A stretch of 64,000 nucleotides of DNA, taken from an uncultured Pirellulaceae bacterium (lineage in GTDB: Bacteria; Planctomycetota; Planctomycetia; Pirellulales; Pirellulaceae). The notes under the pieces were generated by a model that did no database searches, was not told where the DNA came from, and worked only from the letters and a program-made list of their open reading frames with translations. This document shows, piece after piece, positions 1 to 8,983 of the stretch; position 1 is the first letter of the stretch; every line of letters begins with the position of its first letter. Location: the NCBI GenBank assembly GCA_938083195.1, contig CALKCK010000011.1, positions 1 to 64,000 of the forward strand. The letters are read 5' to 3'. Both the position numbers and the translations under genes were made by a program.

Positions 1-2223
1 GTATTTGATTTCACCGACTGCAAAGTGTTGTTTTGAGATTCCATCCTTGTTGGGGAGAAGGTCCGTTACGTCAATTTTGATTTTCGTATCCATGTCGATC
101 TGGGCGTATCTCTGAATAGTGGTCAGGTCAAAGAACTCAAAATTAGGATCAGCACTGCCATCCACGCAGATGATTGTTTTGCAGCGGCGTTGAAGCAATT
201 CGTAAACCCCCAGGTTTTCGATGTGACCACCGTCCGAGCAGTTGACGAATTTCCCTCGATCGCTGACGGCTCCACTTGCTTCAGTCATTAGAGAGAGCAA
301 ACCGGGGTTTCGCCGGAAAAGCCACTGGGTGATTGTTTTTCGATGCGTTCTGCCAGGGTGGGGAAGCCAGTAATTTAAACGAAAGTTCAAAAGCGCCATG
401 ATAAACGAAAGAGAGCGAACGGTTTTCGCCCCCATCATCGGACCTGCTGCTGCAGCGGAAATCGCCATTGCTGTTCCAAGGTCGAGGTTGCGATCAAATT
501 CTTCCATTGATTTTGTATCGCAAAATCCAGTGTAGTTACTTCCACAGAATCGCTTGGAAAGTAGAAAGGGAACGGTTTTTCGTTGCCTCAGTTGGGGGTC
601 GGAACTCCCCTGGAGGTTTAACGCCGTATTGATCAAATGGTAAGGAGCATTACTTCCATTTTGGGAGAGTTCGCTTAAACGTATTGCATCGGCGGAAATA
701 AGTTTTTCATCACCGCTGGTTGTTTCGTTATCTGGATCAGGTTGGATTAGGAAAGTTTTGCTAAGTCGATCCCTGTACACCGGGTGAAGCGAGATGTGAT
801 TGATGTTGGCAAACAAGTAATTAAACAGGGCGAGGAATGCGGCGATCAAATAGATGTCCCATTCCGTTCTCAGGCTCAGGATGGATAGTTCGGGGATAGA
901 AACAACGTCATCCCAGTACGAGGTAATGTCCAGTGTGAGGTCGCTTTGGTGACGTGTTGAAAGTGCTCTATAGACGGGGAGTAGATCTTTACTTGGAATC
1001 TCCGCATCGTGTTTGTGAGAAATCTTTAAAATTGAGTCCTCAACGTTGCTCGGGTTTACGGATTGAAAATCGATATCGTAGTGCGAAGGATCAAATTGTT
1101 TCTCTTTTAGAATACTGTTGACGACCGTGCGCAGTTCCGCTTTTTTCTCAGTGACATCATCGATGGTCGATTCGGGGTTATCAATTACTTGTGCATAACC
1201 GTTGAGAGCAACGATGTAATTCTGGCTGGTCGCCGTGTTGACGTCCGGCGAATTAATTACATAAACGCAGCAGATTAGATAGAACCCGATGAGGATGACA
1301 GGCGCAATAGCTCCTACGCTCCAGTAAATAACGGTGGTGCGAAATCGTATGAGTCCAATTACCAATAAGATTACAAAGGCAAAGAGTCCCCAGAGAACAG
1401 TGCTTCGAATTCCGAGTTGGGCGTGGTATTGAATTGATTCACTGATGTTTCGAATTACGTTTTCTGCGTCACTATTGACTAGAAACTCAAGGCCTGCCAG
1501 GAGTGGTATGGTTAGAAGTGAGATGACCGCGAGGACAAGGAAAACCCCCGCTCGTTTTTCAGCTCGGTTACGTTGCTGCCATGTCAATCGTCGAGAGTGT
1601 GTAATTGGGCGTAAAAATACGGTTCCAATTAAGGGCAAAATTCCAAGAACTGCTAAGAGATATCTCGGAATGCCTAAGCTGGTAAGACTTGAAAGTTCGA
1701 AAAATATTTCGGATAGGAAAACGAAAAAGATAATGATCGGTACGAACAAGAGCAATGTTTGAAATACGCCAATGATGAAGAGTGCCGGCATTCTAAGTTG
1801 ATCCAGCAGCCCCCCCGAAACTAAAAAGTTACTGCCGTTTCTAAGGTGATTGAGCGCCGGGGGTTCGATCTCACCAGCATGATCGACAATCAGGCGTTCT
1901 CCATTTCTCCCACGGTGCGTCAAGGATGAGATGCACGCTCCGGTGTAACCACCTCCTGAAACCGTGGATAAGTAGTCAACTGAATTAAATAATCCGGTTT
2001 TGATGAGCCCCTGGACAACTCCAAGGCTGAAAGAAGCAGACCGGATACCGCCGCCAGAAAGGGCAAGTCCGAATAACTCATTGTCAACGCTGGGGCCATG
2101 TTCCGCCGCTTCCGCTGGAATCTCACGCGGATCTCCAACTTCTGATCGCCTTCGTCGGACTTCTTCGAGTTCCGCAGGGAAGACCTCCTCAAGAAATTGG
2201 TTGGTTGGGTTTTCGTTGGGCAT
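1..2223 (-). CDS. patatin-like phospholipase family membrane protein (3' end outside window)
   Basis: The reverse strand is open from an ATG at 2223 to the window edge (741 codons, no stop). Residues about 52-62 carry the patatin oxyanion-hole motif (LALSGGGIRS). The nucleophile elbow follows at about 85-93 (LSTVSGGGY, Ser89), with Thr in place of the first Gly of GxSxG. Near residue 664 (about 232 in the window) is the Asp of the Ser-Asp dyad in the context SDGGHIENLGVYELL. Between them lie at least five hydrophobic segments (roughly residues 140-330 and again near 440), so the lipase fold is split by, or wrapped around, a membrane domain. Likely role: hydrolysis of membrane lipid acyl esters at the inner membrane; the substrate is unknown. 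The ATG is the first in frame after a stop near 2443; an upstream TTG is possible. No clear Shine-Dalgarno is visible. Confidence 0.8.
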   Translation of the reverse strand, partial: MPNENPTNQFLEEVFPAELEEVRRRRSEVGDPREIPAEAAEHGPSVDNELFGLALSGGGIRSASFSLGVVQGLIKTGLFNSVDYLSTVSGGGYTGACISSLTHRGRNGERLIVDHAGEIEPPALNHLRNGSNFLVSGGLLDQLRMPALFIIGVFQTLLLFVPIIIFFVFLSEIFFELSSLTSLGIPRYLLAVLGILPLIGTVFLRPITHSRRLTWQQRNRAEKRAGVFLVLAVISLLTIPLLAGLEFLVNSDAENVIRNISESIQYHAQLGIRSTVLWGLFAFVILLVIGLIRFRTTVIYWSVGAIAPVILIGFYLICCVYVINSPDVNTATSQNYIVALNGYAQVIDNPESTIDDVTEKKAELRTVVNSILKEKQFDPSHYDIDFQSVNPSNVEDSILKISHKHDAEIPSKDLLPVYRALSTRHQSDLTLDITSYWDDVVSIPELSILSLRTEWDIYLIAAFLALFNYLFANINHISLHPVYRDRLSKTFLIQPDPDNETTSGDEKLISADAIRLSELSQNGSNAPYHLINTALNLQGSSDPQLRQRKTVPFLLSKRFCGSNYTGFCDTKSMEEFDRNLDLGTAMAISAAAAGPMMGAKTVRSLSFIMALLNFRLNYWLPHPGRTHRKTITQWLFRRNPGLLSLMTEASGAVSDRGKFVNCSDGGHIENLGVYELLQRRCKTIICVDGSADPNFEFFDLTTIQRYAQIDMDTKIKIDVTDLLPNKDGISKQHFAVGEIKY

Positions 2224-2830
2224 GGTGTCGTGGTTTCTGGGAGTGCAGTCGGGAAGGGAGGACTCAAGTGAAGTATATTGGGCAGGAGGAGGGCGAATGT
2301 CAAATGGTATGTTAGGTTTCTTGCGGACGAATTCACCCGTGCTGGATTGTAGGGAATGCCAACGTGATCGTGTGTTGTTTCTGCGACCAGATCGTATTAA
2401 AACTCGCAACTCTGACCGACTAATCTAACAAATTTTCTGAAACTACTTCAGGGCTCGGCTAACGCAAGCGAATCAGCCATGCGGAGCTTGTTGATTCTGG
2501 TAGGTGTTCAATCGTCAGCCATGTATTCGAGGTTTTTGAAAAACCAATGAACCAGCGAAATGTGCTATAGTGCGAGCTTGAAACAGGGCCTGTCTTAATT
2601 GGTTAGGGAAGACGAAAGTCCCTTTTCTAAGGCTTGTCAGATTTCATGAGATTCGCTTGGTTCACCTACAGCTCAACGAAAAGTTAGTTGCTTTGGTTGG
2701 GGGGAGCGGCCTTCGTTTTGCAAGGGGATTTGCTTTTCTTTGTGTTGGCCAATTGGCGTTAGTTAGTTGTCGCTTAGGTGATTTTAATAATATTGTTTCT
2801 CTTCAAATTTCATTGGTTGAGGCTTTTAAG
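2224..2830. other. intergenic region between divergent patatin and sulfatase genes
   Basis: This 607-bp divergent spacer has no convincing gene. Short ORFs on both strands here are shadows of the patatin frame. The sulfatase frame stays open upstream to a TTG at 2657, but the residues encoded there do not look like an N-terminus of that family. The only regulatory signal I would mark is the extended -10 at 2563-2571. Confidence 0.5.
2563..2571 (+). promoter_or_regulatory. candidate extended -10 promoter for the sulfatase
   Basis: The sequence TGCTATAGT matches an extended -10 (TGn followed by a hexamer 5/6 identical to TATAAT). There is no good -35 at 17 bp, which extended -10 promoters tolerate. 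Transcription would start near 2578 and leave a 5' leader of about 250 nt. This is a pattern match only. Confidence 0.3.
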
Positions 2831-4324
2831 ATGAATCGAAACTTAATCTGTTTTCTATTTGCCCTAGCCCCAGTATCCATGTTTGCCAACGGCAGTTTGT
2901 CGGCTGACGACTCATCGAGCTTAGCTGTTAAACCCAATGTTCTGTGGATTGTGGGGGAAAATCTTAAGCTTGATTTGGGGTGTTATGGAGCTGAAAACGT
3001 TCGCACTCCGCACTTGGATAACTTGGCAAAAAATGGCGTTAGGTATACCCGCGTTTTTTCAACATCTCCCGTTTGTGCTCCCAGTCGAAGTGCTTTTTTC
3101 GTTGGCATGTATCAAACGACGACTGACATGCACAACATGCGATCCCATCGCAGTGACGGTTACCGACTGCCTGAGGGAGTGAGGCCATTAACCCACCGTC
3201 TAAAAGATGTTGGGTATTTCACCGCGAATATCAAAACGATCGGAGACGAAGTTGTTGGTTCGGGAAAACTGGATTTAAATTTTGTCGAAGAAGGGAAGTT
3301 GTACGATTCGAGTCGGTGGGAAGATTTGAAATCGAATCAACCCTTTTTTGCTCAAGTGAATACGCTGGAAGCTGAGTATGACATTTATGATCGACAAACA
3401 TGGCGACAGCCTCGCGTTGAGTGGAAGGGAGAAAAAACGCATGAGAAAATTGCAACCGAAGAAAATGTCACTCCCCCGCCCTACTATCCAGATCATCCGG
3501 TTGTCAAACAGGAATGGGCCCGCTACCTCAACTCAGTATCAGGAATGGATCGTTCGATTGGCAAGATACTTAGCCAGCTAAAAGTAGACGGACTCTCGGA
3601 TAATACGATCGTCATGTTCTTTGGTGACAACGGCAGGATTGAACCTCGAGGGATCCATTGGTGTTACGATACAGGATTGCATGTTCCCATGATCATTCAC
3701 TGGCCGGCAAATTTTCCAGAGCCTGACGGCTATCGAGCGGGGACGGTAAATGAACAAGTGGTCAGCTTGATTGATTTGACGCCTACGACGCTTGGATTTG
3801 CAGGCATTACTCCACCATTGGGGATGCAAGGACGGAAATTCATGGGAGCTGAGTTACCACCACCGAGGAAATATGCTTTTTCTGCGAGGGATCGGATCGA
3901 TGAGACTGTCAATCGGATCCGAAGCGTCCGTGGAGAACGATATCACTACATCAAGAACTACTATCCCGATCGACATTTTACTTCGCTCAATCGCTACAAG
4001 GAAAAGTGTTTTCCGATCAAGCCGTTGATGAGAAAGTTAATGGCAGAAGGGAAATTGACGGGTGCACCGGCAGAGTTGATGGCGCCAACGGTCGCCCCCG
4101 AGCAGTTGTTCGATACCTGGAACGATCCTCATGAAATCAAGAATTTGGCCGAATCGGATTTGCCCGAACATCAAGCCGCCTTGTTGCAAATGCGGCAGGC
4201 GTTGAATTTGTGGATTGTAGAAACAAACGATCGCGGTAATTTCCCAGAGCCACCTGAAGTGGTTGCACCTTTCGAAAAAGAAATGCACGACTGGTTCGGC
4301 ACGCCGGCGTGGTATCAAAAATAA
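2831..4324 (+). CDS. secreted sulfatase (type I, formylglycine-dependent)
   Basis: 497 residues from the ATG at 2831, which opens a clear signal peptide (MNRNLICFLFALAPVSMFA). A longer TTG-started frame from 2657 is rejected. Cys82 in CAPSRS is the residue that a formylglycine-generating enzyme would oxidise. The DN pair at 266-267 (FFGDNG) supplies the C-terminal metal ligands, and HWCYDTGLHVPMIIHWP matches the usual conserved block that follows. At the first metal site, where sulfatases normally have DD or ED, this protein has Glu43-Asn44 (VGENLKLDLGCYG). Expected role: hydrolysis of sulfate esters on algal or host polysaccharides in the periplasm or outside the cell; the exact substrate cannot be told. 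No sulfatase-maturing enzyme lies in the window. Confidence 0.9.
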   Translation: MNRNLICFLFALAPVSMFANGSLSADDSSSLAVKPNVLWIVGENLKLDLGCYGAENVRTPHLDNLAKNGVRYTRVFSTSPVCAPSRSAFFVGMYQTTTDMHNMRSHRSDGYRLPEGVRPLTHRLKDVGYFTANIKTIGDEVVGSGKLDLNFVEEGKLYDSSRWEDLKSNQPFFAQVNTLEAEYDIYDRQTWRQPRVEWKGEKTHEKIATEENVTPPPYYPDHPVVKQEWARYLNSVSGMDRSIGKILSQLKVDGLSDNTIVMFFGDNGRIEPRGIHWCYDTGLHVPMIIHWPANFPEPDGYRAGTVNEQVVSLIDLTPTTLGFAGITPPLGMQGRKFMGAELPPPRKYAFSARDRIDETVNRIRSVRGERYHYIKNYYPDRHFTSLNRYKEKCFPIKPLMRKLMAEGKLTGAPAELMAPTVAPEQLFDTWNDPHEIKNLAESDLPEHQAALLQMRQALNLWIVETNDRGNFPEPPEVVAPFEKEMHDWFGTPAWYQK

Positions 4325-4331
4325 ATAAGTG

Positions 4332-4355
4332 AGTCATCAATTAAGTCATCAATTA
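4332..4355. repeat. two tandem copies of a 12-bp unit
   Basis: The unit AGTCATCAATTA occurs twice in perfect tandem, just after the sulfatase stop codon and before the PLD-like gene. It belongs to a set of short direct repeats scattered over the window. Confidence 0.85.
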
Positions 4356-4392
4356 ATTAATTCATGGCTTTGGGGATTTCAGGGGAAACGGG

Positions 4393-5067
4393 ATGAATAA
4401 ACAGCAGCTCGTCGCGAATTTGCAAGCGACTCTCGAAGATTACCGAATGACGCGAGGTGAGAAGCGGGCTTTAAAAGAGAGCGTGGGGGGGCAGTCTCAA
4501 TCTGATCGAGATAGTTTGCGTCATGAAGCGTTTGAGTTAGCGCGGGCGGAGTTGACTAATCCACAAGCAGTGGAGGTGACGAAATGGTTGGAGGCGGTTG
4601 TAAAACTATTGGTAATAGAACCGTCTTCCTCCGATGTGCAGTCAGAAGCATTCTTTAGCCCAGAGGATAATTGCGTAGCCAAATTGGTTGCGTTATTAAT
4701 GCTTGCCCGAAGTTCTATTGATATTTGCGTATTCACAATCACTGACGATCGAATTGCTTCGGCTATTCTCGATGCACATCGACGAAAGGTTGCCATCCGA
4801 ATAATTACGGACGATGAAAAGGCCAAGGACCTTGGTTCCGATGTCTTTCACCTCAAGGAAATGGGGGTTCCAGTGCGTACCGATCAGGATCCTGATCACA
4901 TGCACCACAAATATGCTTTGTTTGATCGCAAGCGGCTTCTAACAGGGAGTTATAATTGGACGCGGAGCGCGGCTTTGCGCAACGAAGAGAACTTTATCGT
5001 CACCAACGAGACGAAGTTGGTCGATCGATTTGCCGCTCATTTTGATCGGCTCTGGAGAAAGTACTGA
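4393..5067 (+). CDS. phospholipase D-like nuclease with a single HKD motif
   Basis: 224 residues. The C-terminal half (about 85-224) is a PLD-like domain. After a strand with ARSSIDICVFTITD (105-118), the HxKxxxxD motif is present once as HHKYALFD (171-178), followed by LLTGSYNWTRSA containing the usual Asn. Proteins of this size with one HKD motif (Nuc / PLD6 type) act as homodimers, either as endonucleases on nucleic acids or as phosphodiesterases; which applies here is open. The N-terminal 80 residues are helical and charged, with no signal peptide, so the protein is probably cytoplasmic. The ATG is preceded by AGGGGA at a good distance. Its relation to the preceding sulfatase, 68 bp upstream, is unclear. 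Confidence 0.82.
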   Translation: MNKQQLVANLQATLEDYRMTRGEKRALKESVGGQSQSDRDSLRHEAFELARAELTNPQAVEVTKWLEAVVKLLVIEPSSSDVQSEAFFSPEDNCVAKLVALLMLARSSIDICVFTITDDRIASAILDAHRRKVAIRIITDDEKAKDLGSDVFHLKEMGVPVRTDQDPDHMHHKYALFDRKRLLTGSYNWTRSAALRNEENFIVTNETKLVDRFAAHFDRLWRKY

Positions 5068-5309
5068 GCATCAGATTCGGTACATCTGGTTTAAGCTGGA
5101 TCTTTGGGTGGTTTCTTGTTGTTTTAGTTGATTATCGACTTGCGGTGATTTATCAACCCATAGGAATTCAAATTGACGGGTACGGGGGGGCAGGTTTCCA
5201 ATCCGCAATGCTTCTTCGATGCTGAGCAAGGAATCAAAATTTGCAATGGTGAACGTTTTGGGTGATACTTAGTTCACTTCCGAAATTGCTGTTTAGCCTT
5301 GAATCTCAA

Positions 5310-5783
5310 ATGAAAAATCGATGTTTTCCTCGTGTCACCGGCGGCGTCCTGTCCGCTTTTTTACTTTGCTTCATTCTAATAACGTCCGGTTGTGAAGCAC
5401 CGCCTGTTTCTGACAAGAAGCAAGGTGATGTCTATGGGCAATTGAATTCGATTCAAGCGTGCTATTTGCAGTACTTAATGCAGCGTAAGAAAGCACCGAA
5501 ATCGTCCGATGATTTGGCTCCGCTCCTCGAACAAGCCGGGCTGACTGGGCCAGACGTGTTTCGTTCCTCGCGAGATGGTTCGGACTTCGTAATTTTTTGG
5601 GGAGTAAAGCCTAATCTTCAAGGAGGCGACATTGTCGTTCTTGGCCATGAAGCTTCCGGGTTAGATGGCCAGTGGGTTGTTATGACTTCAATGGGGGTTG
5701 TGACAATGTCGGCAGCTGATTTCCAGTCTGCGACGTTTCCCAAGGGCCATTCTGCCCCAGCCGAATTAACTGATCTGGAGTGA
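5310..5783 (+). CDS. small lipoprotein of unknown function
   Basis: About 157 residues from the ATG at 5310. The frame opens earlier at a GTG (5262), but 5310 gives a proper lipoprotein signal: basic start MKNRCFPR, hydrophobic core, then a lipobox ending ITSGC. The mature part is soluble and mixed alpha/beta, with no motif I recognise. It lies directly upstream of a DUF1559 protein in the same orientation. Small lipoproteins commonly accompany DUF1559 genes in planctomycetes, so the two may be cotranscribed (57-bp gap) and function together at the cell surface; that is inference. Confidence 0.7.
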   Translation: MKNRCFPRVTGGVLSAFLLCFILITSGCEAPPVSDKKQGDVYGQLNSIQACYLQYLMQRKKAPKSSDDLAPLLEQAGLTGPDVFRSSRDGSDFVIFWGVKPNLQGGDIVVLGHEASGLDGQWVVMTSMGVVTMSAADFQSATFPKGHSAPAELTDLE

Positions 5784-5840
5784 TCGTTGGTTCGAGAGAT
5801 CTGAGTTCATTAATTTTTTTATTCAGCAGCGAGTTTACTT

Positions 5841-6707
5841 ATGAACGGTTCACGAAATAGAGGTTTCACCTTGGTGGAATTATTAGTGGTAATTGCCATT
5901 ATTGGAATTTTGATCGGAATGTTGTTGCCGGCAGTGCAGCAAGTCCGTGAAGCCGCCCGGCGGACGGCGTGCTCCAACAATTTGAAGCAAATTGGAATTG
6001 CAATCCATGATTACGAGAGTTCCCTGCAACTGTTTCCTGACGGTGGCAAGAACTGGTGGGGTGGTAGAAATAAGCAAGGAAGCGTGCCTCGGATGGCGCC
6101 GGATCAAACCTGGGGATGGCTCTATCAGATTCTGCCCTACATCGAGCAAAATAATCTTTATGAAGAACCCGACGATGAAATCGTTCGGGGGACACCGGTG
6201 CCAGCCTATTTCTGTGCTTCACGGCGTCCACCTACGGTGCTTGGAGGAAGTCGTGCAGTCAATGATTACGCCGGCAACGCTGGGTTAAGGCTCAACGGAG
6301 GTGGGCTCGGTAATTGGGGGGATGGCATGAATGGCGGCGTGATTGTCAGGGGTGGAGTTGCCCCCAAAGTTACTTTTGGTTCGATTACTGATGGTTCGTC
6401 TAACACGATTCTCGCCGGTGAAAAGGCTCTTAATCCCATGGATTATGATCGATTCAGTACGGCTGACAATGAAGGTTACACTTCTGGTTGGGACTGGGAT
6501 ATTGTTCGGTGGGGGGATCAGTTGCCCTGTTCCGATCGAGAAGCATACAGTGCTGACTATCGGTTTGGATCTGCACATTCCGGCGGAGTCAATATGGTTT
6601 TTGTCGATGGCTCGGTTCATTTTATACGACGCAATGTCGATCTCGATGTCTATAAAACTGCGATTCAACGCGACGATGGAAGCGCTTCGAACATATTTGT
6701 AGAGTGA
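5841..6707 (+). CDS. DUF1559 domain-containing protein with prepilin-type N-terminus
   Basis: 288 residues. The N-terminus is a textbook type IV prepilin / pseudopilin signal (RGFTLVELLVVIAIIGILIG), with cleavage by a prepilin peptidase expected after the Gly and Phe becoming the new N-terminus. The DUF1559 hallmark follows (LLPAVQQVREAARRTACSNN), and near the C-terminus is the H-x9-DG motif (AHSGGVNMVFVDGS). The family is greatly expanded in planctomycetes and its function is unknown; a pseudopilin-like structural or secretion role is the usual guess. Length and architecture are normal. A strong terminator follows about 60 bp downstream. Confidence 0.95.
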   Translation: MNGSRNRGFTLVELLVVIAIIGILIGMLLPAVQQVREAARRTACSNNLKQIGIAIHDYESSLQLFPDGGKNWWGGRNKQGSVPRMAPDQTWGWLYQILPYIEQNNLYEEPDDEIVRGTPVPAYFCASRRPPTVLGGSRAVNDYAGNAGLRLNGGGLGNWGDGMNGGVIVRGGVAPKVTFGSITDGSSNTILAGEKALNPMDYDRFSTADNEGYTSGWDWDIVRWGDQLPCSDREAYSADYRFGSAHSGGVNMVFVDGSVHFIRRNVDLDVYKTAIQRDDGSASNIFVE

Positions 6708-7145
6708 GTTATTACTTGTTCACGCTTTGAATGTTGGCGTGGCGTGATGTATTCAAACGAGCAAAGAGTCGATGGTTGGATTGATAACCGTCGGCTTTTT
6801 TTATGTCTGGATTTTCGAATTTTATTTTTGATTTTGAGTTCGCAGGGGTGACACTGTGTTTCTCAGGTGTTGAAAATTTCTTGTTCTTAGAATGCTAGCG
6901 TTGGAAGTTGATTCTGTGCATAGGTTTACCATTATTGTCGCATTGGATGCATGCGGAAAAGAAATCAGGGTAGGTTATCCATGGCAGTTGATTTAGTTTA
7001 TTAGGCAACCCAGCGGACTGTCATTTAGTTTGTCCGTGAAAATTCTCGGCTCGTTACGGAGTAATCTCAAACGGGTGCGAGGGGCAGTTTCCGAAGGATC
7101 GGAACACTGAAAGAATTTGCCTCACTACCATGGAAGGGAAGACGC
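6708..7145. other. intergenic region with terminator
   Basis: This 438-bp gap holds the rho-independent terminator at 6768-6802 and, further on, AT-rich sequence that presumably includes the promoter of the HExxH peptidase gene. No ORF or structured RNA could be supported. Confidence 0.5.
6768..6802 (+). terminator. rho-independent terminator of the DUF1559 gene
   Basis: A ten-base-pair stem (GTCGATGGTT with AACCGTCGGC, including G-U pairs) has an 8-nt loop and is followed at once by seven T residues. It lies about 60 nt after the DUF1559 stop codon on the same strand. Confidence 0.8.
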
Positions 7146-8222
7146 ATGAGCGCACGAGCGGTTCAAGTTTGTTGTCTGTATATTTTGGTACTTGGATTCG
7201 CCGCTTCTGAATTGGCAAGTGGTTACGATGGGCTAGGGGCACAGCGAGGCAGAGTCGAGAGCACAAATTTCGTTGTCTTTGCTTCAGATTTTCGTTTAGC
7301 CAGCAAAGTCAGTCAGCGAGCCGAGGCGTATCGAAAGTCCTTGGCAATAGAATGGACTGGTCGAGAATTACCTCCTTGGAGCCAGAAGTGCCCAATCGAA
7401 GTCGATTTAGGCGGCGCCTCGAGTGGCGAAACCAGTTTTGCGTTTGTCGATCAATCCAGTGGTCGTGGTAAACCCATCGAATGGCAGATGAAGATTCGGG
7501 GACCTTATGAGCGGATCTTAGATTCGGTTCTGCCTCACGAAATTACACATACTATCTTTGCAACTCATTTTGGGCAGCCGCTGCCGAGGTGGGCCGATGA
7601 AGGCGCGTGCACGATGGTTGAGCATGTGCTTGAGAAAAATAAGAACCACCAATTGCTGATGGAGTTCTTGCATTCCAAGCCATCGATGGGGATTCCGTTT
7701 AACCGCATGTTTGTTATGCGATCATATCCTCGTCAAATTCTACCGCTTTACGCTCAAGGCTACAGCGTTGCAAAGTTCCTGATCTATCAAGGTGGAAAGC
7801 AGCGGTTTGTTAAATACATCGGGGAGGGGCTGAAGCGGGATGAGATGAATCGTGGTTCTGCCGGGTGGAGTGAGGTGACCGAGAAATTTTATGGGTATAA
7901 AGATTTATCTGAACTGCAGACTTCCTGGATTAAGTGGGTGGGTGATGGTAGTGACGAAATTGCCCTGAAAACTGCTGGAAATCGTTATTTAAAAATGGTT
8001 TCCGAACAAGGTTCTGAATCCACCTTCGCGATCAACCCGAAGCCATCTGAGAAGATTGCTGCACTGAATATGGGTGGAGCTAAAAGTAATTTTTCCGAAC
8101 AGGTAGCCAATTCGCCGGAGAGCCGTAAGGCATCGGAGAGTGGAAAGAATCTCGTTTTCGAGATTCCAATCTACCGTCACCCCAAAAATATGACTCAGGG
8201 TTCCAAGCCAATTCTACGTTGA
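7146..8222 (+). CDS. secreted HExxH metallopeptidase-like protein (peptidase MA-like)
   Basis: 358 residues with an N-terminal signal segment (about 5-25). The core reads like the gluzincin / peptidase-MA-like family: NFVVFASD at 41-48, then LPHEITHTIFATHFG with His131-Glu132-x-x-His135, and the third ligand in PRWADEGACTMVEH (Glu152). A helical region follows (FYGYKDLSELQTSWIKWV), common in planctomycete proteins of this type, then a low-complexity C-terminus with no motif. Expected location is the periplasm; the substrate is unknown. The start ATG is preceded by GGAAGGGAAG. The next gene begins 58 bp downstream on the same strand. Confidence 0.75.
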   Translation: MSARAVQVCCLYILVLGFAASELASGYDGLGAQRGRVESTNFVVFASDFRLASKVSQRAEAYRKSLAIEWTGRELPPWSQKCPIEVDLGGASSGETSFAFVDQSSGRGKPIEWQMKIRGPYERILDSVLPHEITHTIFATHFGQPLPRWADEGACTMVEHVLEKNKNHQLLMEFLHSKPSMGIPFNRMFVMRSYPRQILPLYAQGYSVAKFLIYQGGKQRFVKYIGEGLKRDEMNRGSAGWSEVTEKFYGYKDLSELQTSWIKWVGDGSDEIALKTAGNRYLKMVSEQGSESTFAINPKPSEKIAALNMGGAKSNFSEQVANSPESRKASESGKNLVFEIPIYRHPKNMTQGSKPILR

Positions 8223-8280
8223 TGTCTCCGAGGGCTGGATTCTACGTAAATAACGCGGTGATGGGTTCAAGGTAGGTGGT

Positions 8281-8943
8281 ATGGGTTTCTGGAAAGTCTT
8301 GTTCGGCAAGCGTCAATTTACTTACTTTGATGATGCGTATGCTTTTACGCGCGAATCGCTCTGGAATTCACTTCAAGGCACCTTGAAGTCAGATCGCTAC
8401 GCAAATCAACCGGTTTGGCTTGTCGTTCATTTTTTTGACACGTTTACCTGGCTGCAGGATCAGCTTGATGAAAGTGATATTCCCTATGAGATTGAGACGT
8501 CGGCCATAGATGCCAAACGATTAAGTTATGACACGCTTGTCACACAAAAGGGAGTTCGACTAGTGCTTGCCAAGACTCTCTTGTCTGTAGGTGACAGTTC
8601 CAATCCTGATGTGGATTTAGAGAGGTCTCTGGCAGTGATTGTTCTTGAGCGCCATCCGCTGCTAGAACATGATCTTCGAATTGAAAGAATTGCACGTAGC
8701 TTTCCTGTCCGGGTCGAGTACGGTCATTATCTCGCGTTAGACGATGCGGTGGTTCGAATGGTAGTCAATGATGCAACAATAAAGATCTTGCAGCAAATGG
8801 GAATGAATGATCATGAGTTGATCACGAGCACGATGGTGACTCGGCGTTTAAAGAAAGTGCTCCGCCGGATGCAATCGAGCTTTCAATTTGATCGTGACGC
8901 AGACTCGGCCCCAGAGTGGATCGAACTAAATTCGAAGAATTAG
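8281..8943 (+). CDS. SecA NBD2-like stand-alone protein, degenerate ATPase motifs
   Basis: 220 residues, no signal peptide. Read against bacterial SecA it follows the second nucleotide-binding domain (helicase C) in order. Residues about 42-65 ([21 protein letters not shown]) match the [11 protein letters not shown]..E segment. Residues 84-100 ([14 protein letters not shown]) sit where SecA has [34 protein letters not shown] matches [36 protein letters not shown] matches FYLSMEDALMRIFASD, and [19 protein letters not shown] matches the following GM..gE.IEh..VT stretch. The ATP-contacting motifs V (GRGTD) and VI ([10 protein letters not shown]) are lost, NBD1 with Walker A and B is absent, and the protein stops where SecA continues into its helical scaffold. 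It is probably not an ATPase. A regulatory or SecA-binding role is a guess. Confidence 0.55.
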   Translation: [220 protein letters not shown]

Positions 8944-8983
8944 GTTGGCTTGTTGAAGTAAGAAACAAGAAGTTAGCGTGGTT

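Noticed and set aside
2000..2428. 142-codon plus-strand ORF opposite the patatin start
   Set aside because: It is antisense to the patatin frame with its conserved motifs; composition is that of a shadow frame.
2657..2830. TTG-started 58-residue N-terminal extension of the sulfatase
   Set aside because: The extension is not like a sulfatase N-terminus, while the ATG at 2831 opens a clear signal peptide.
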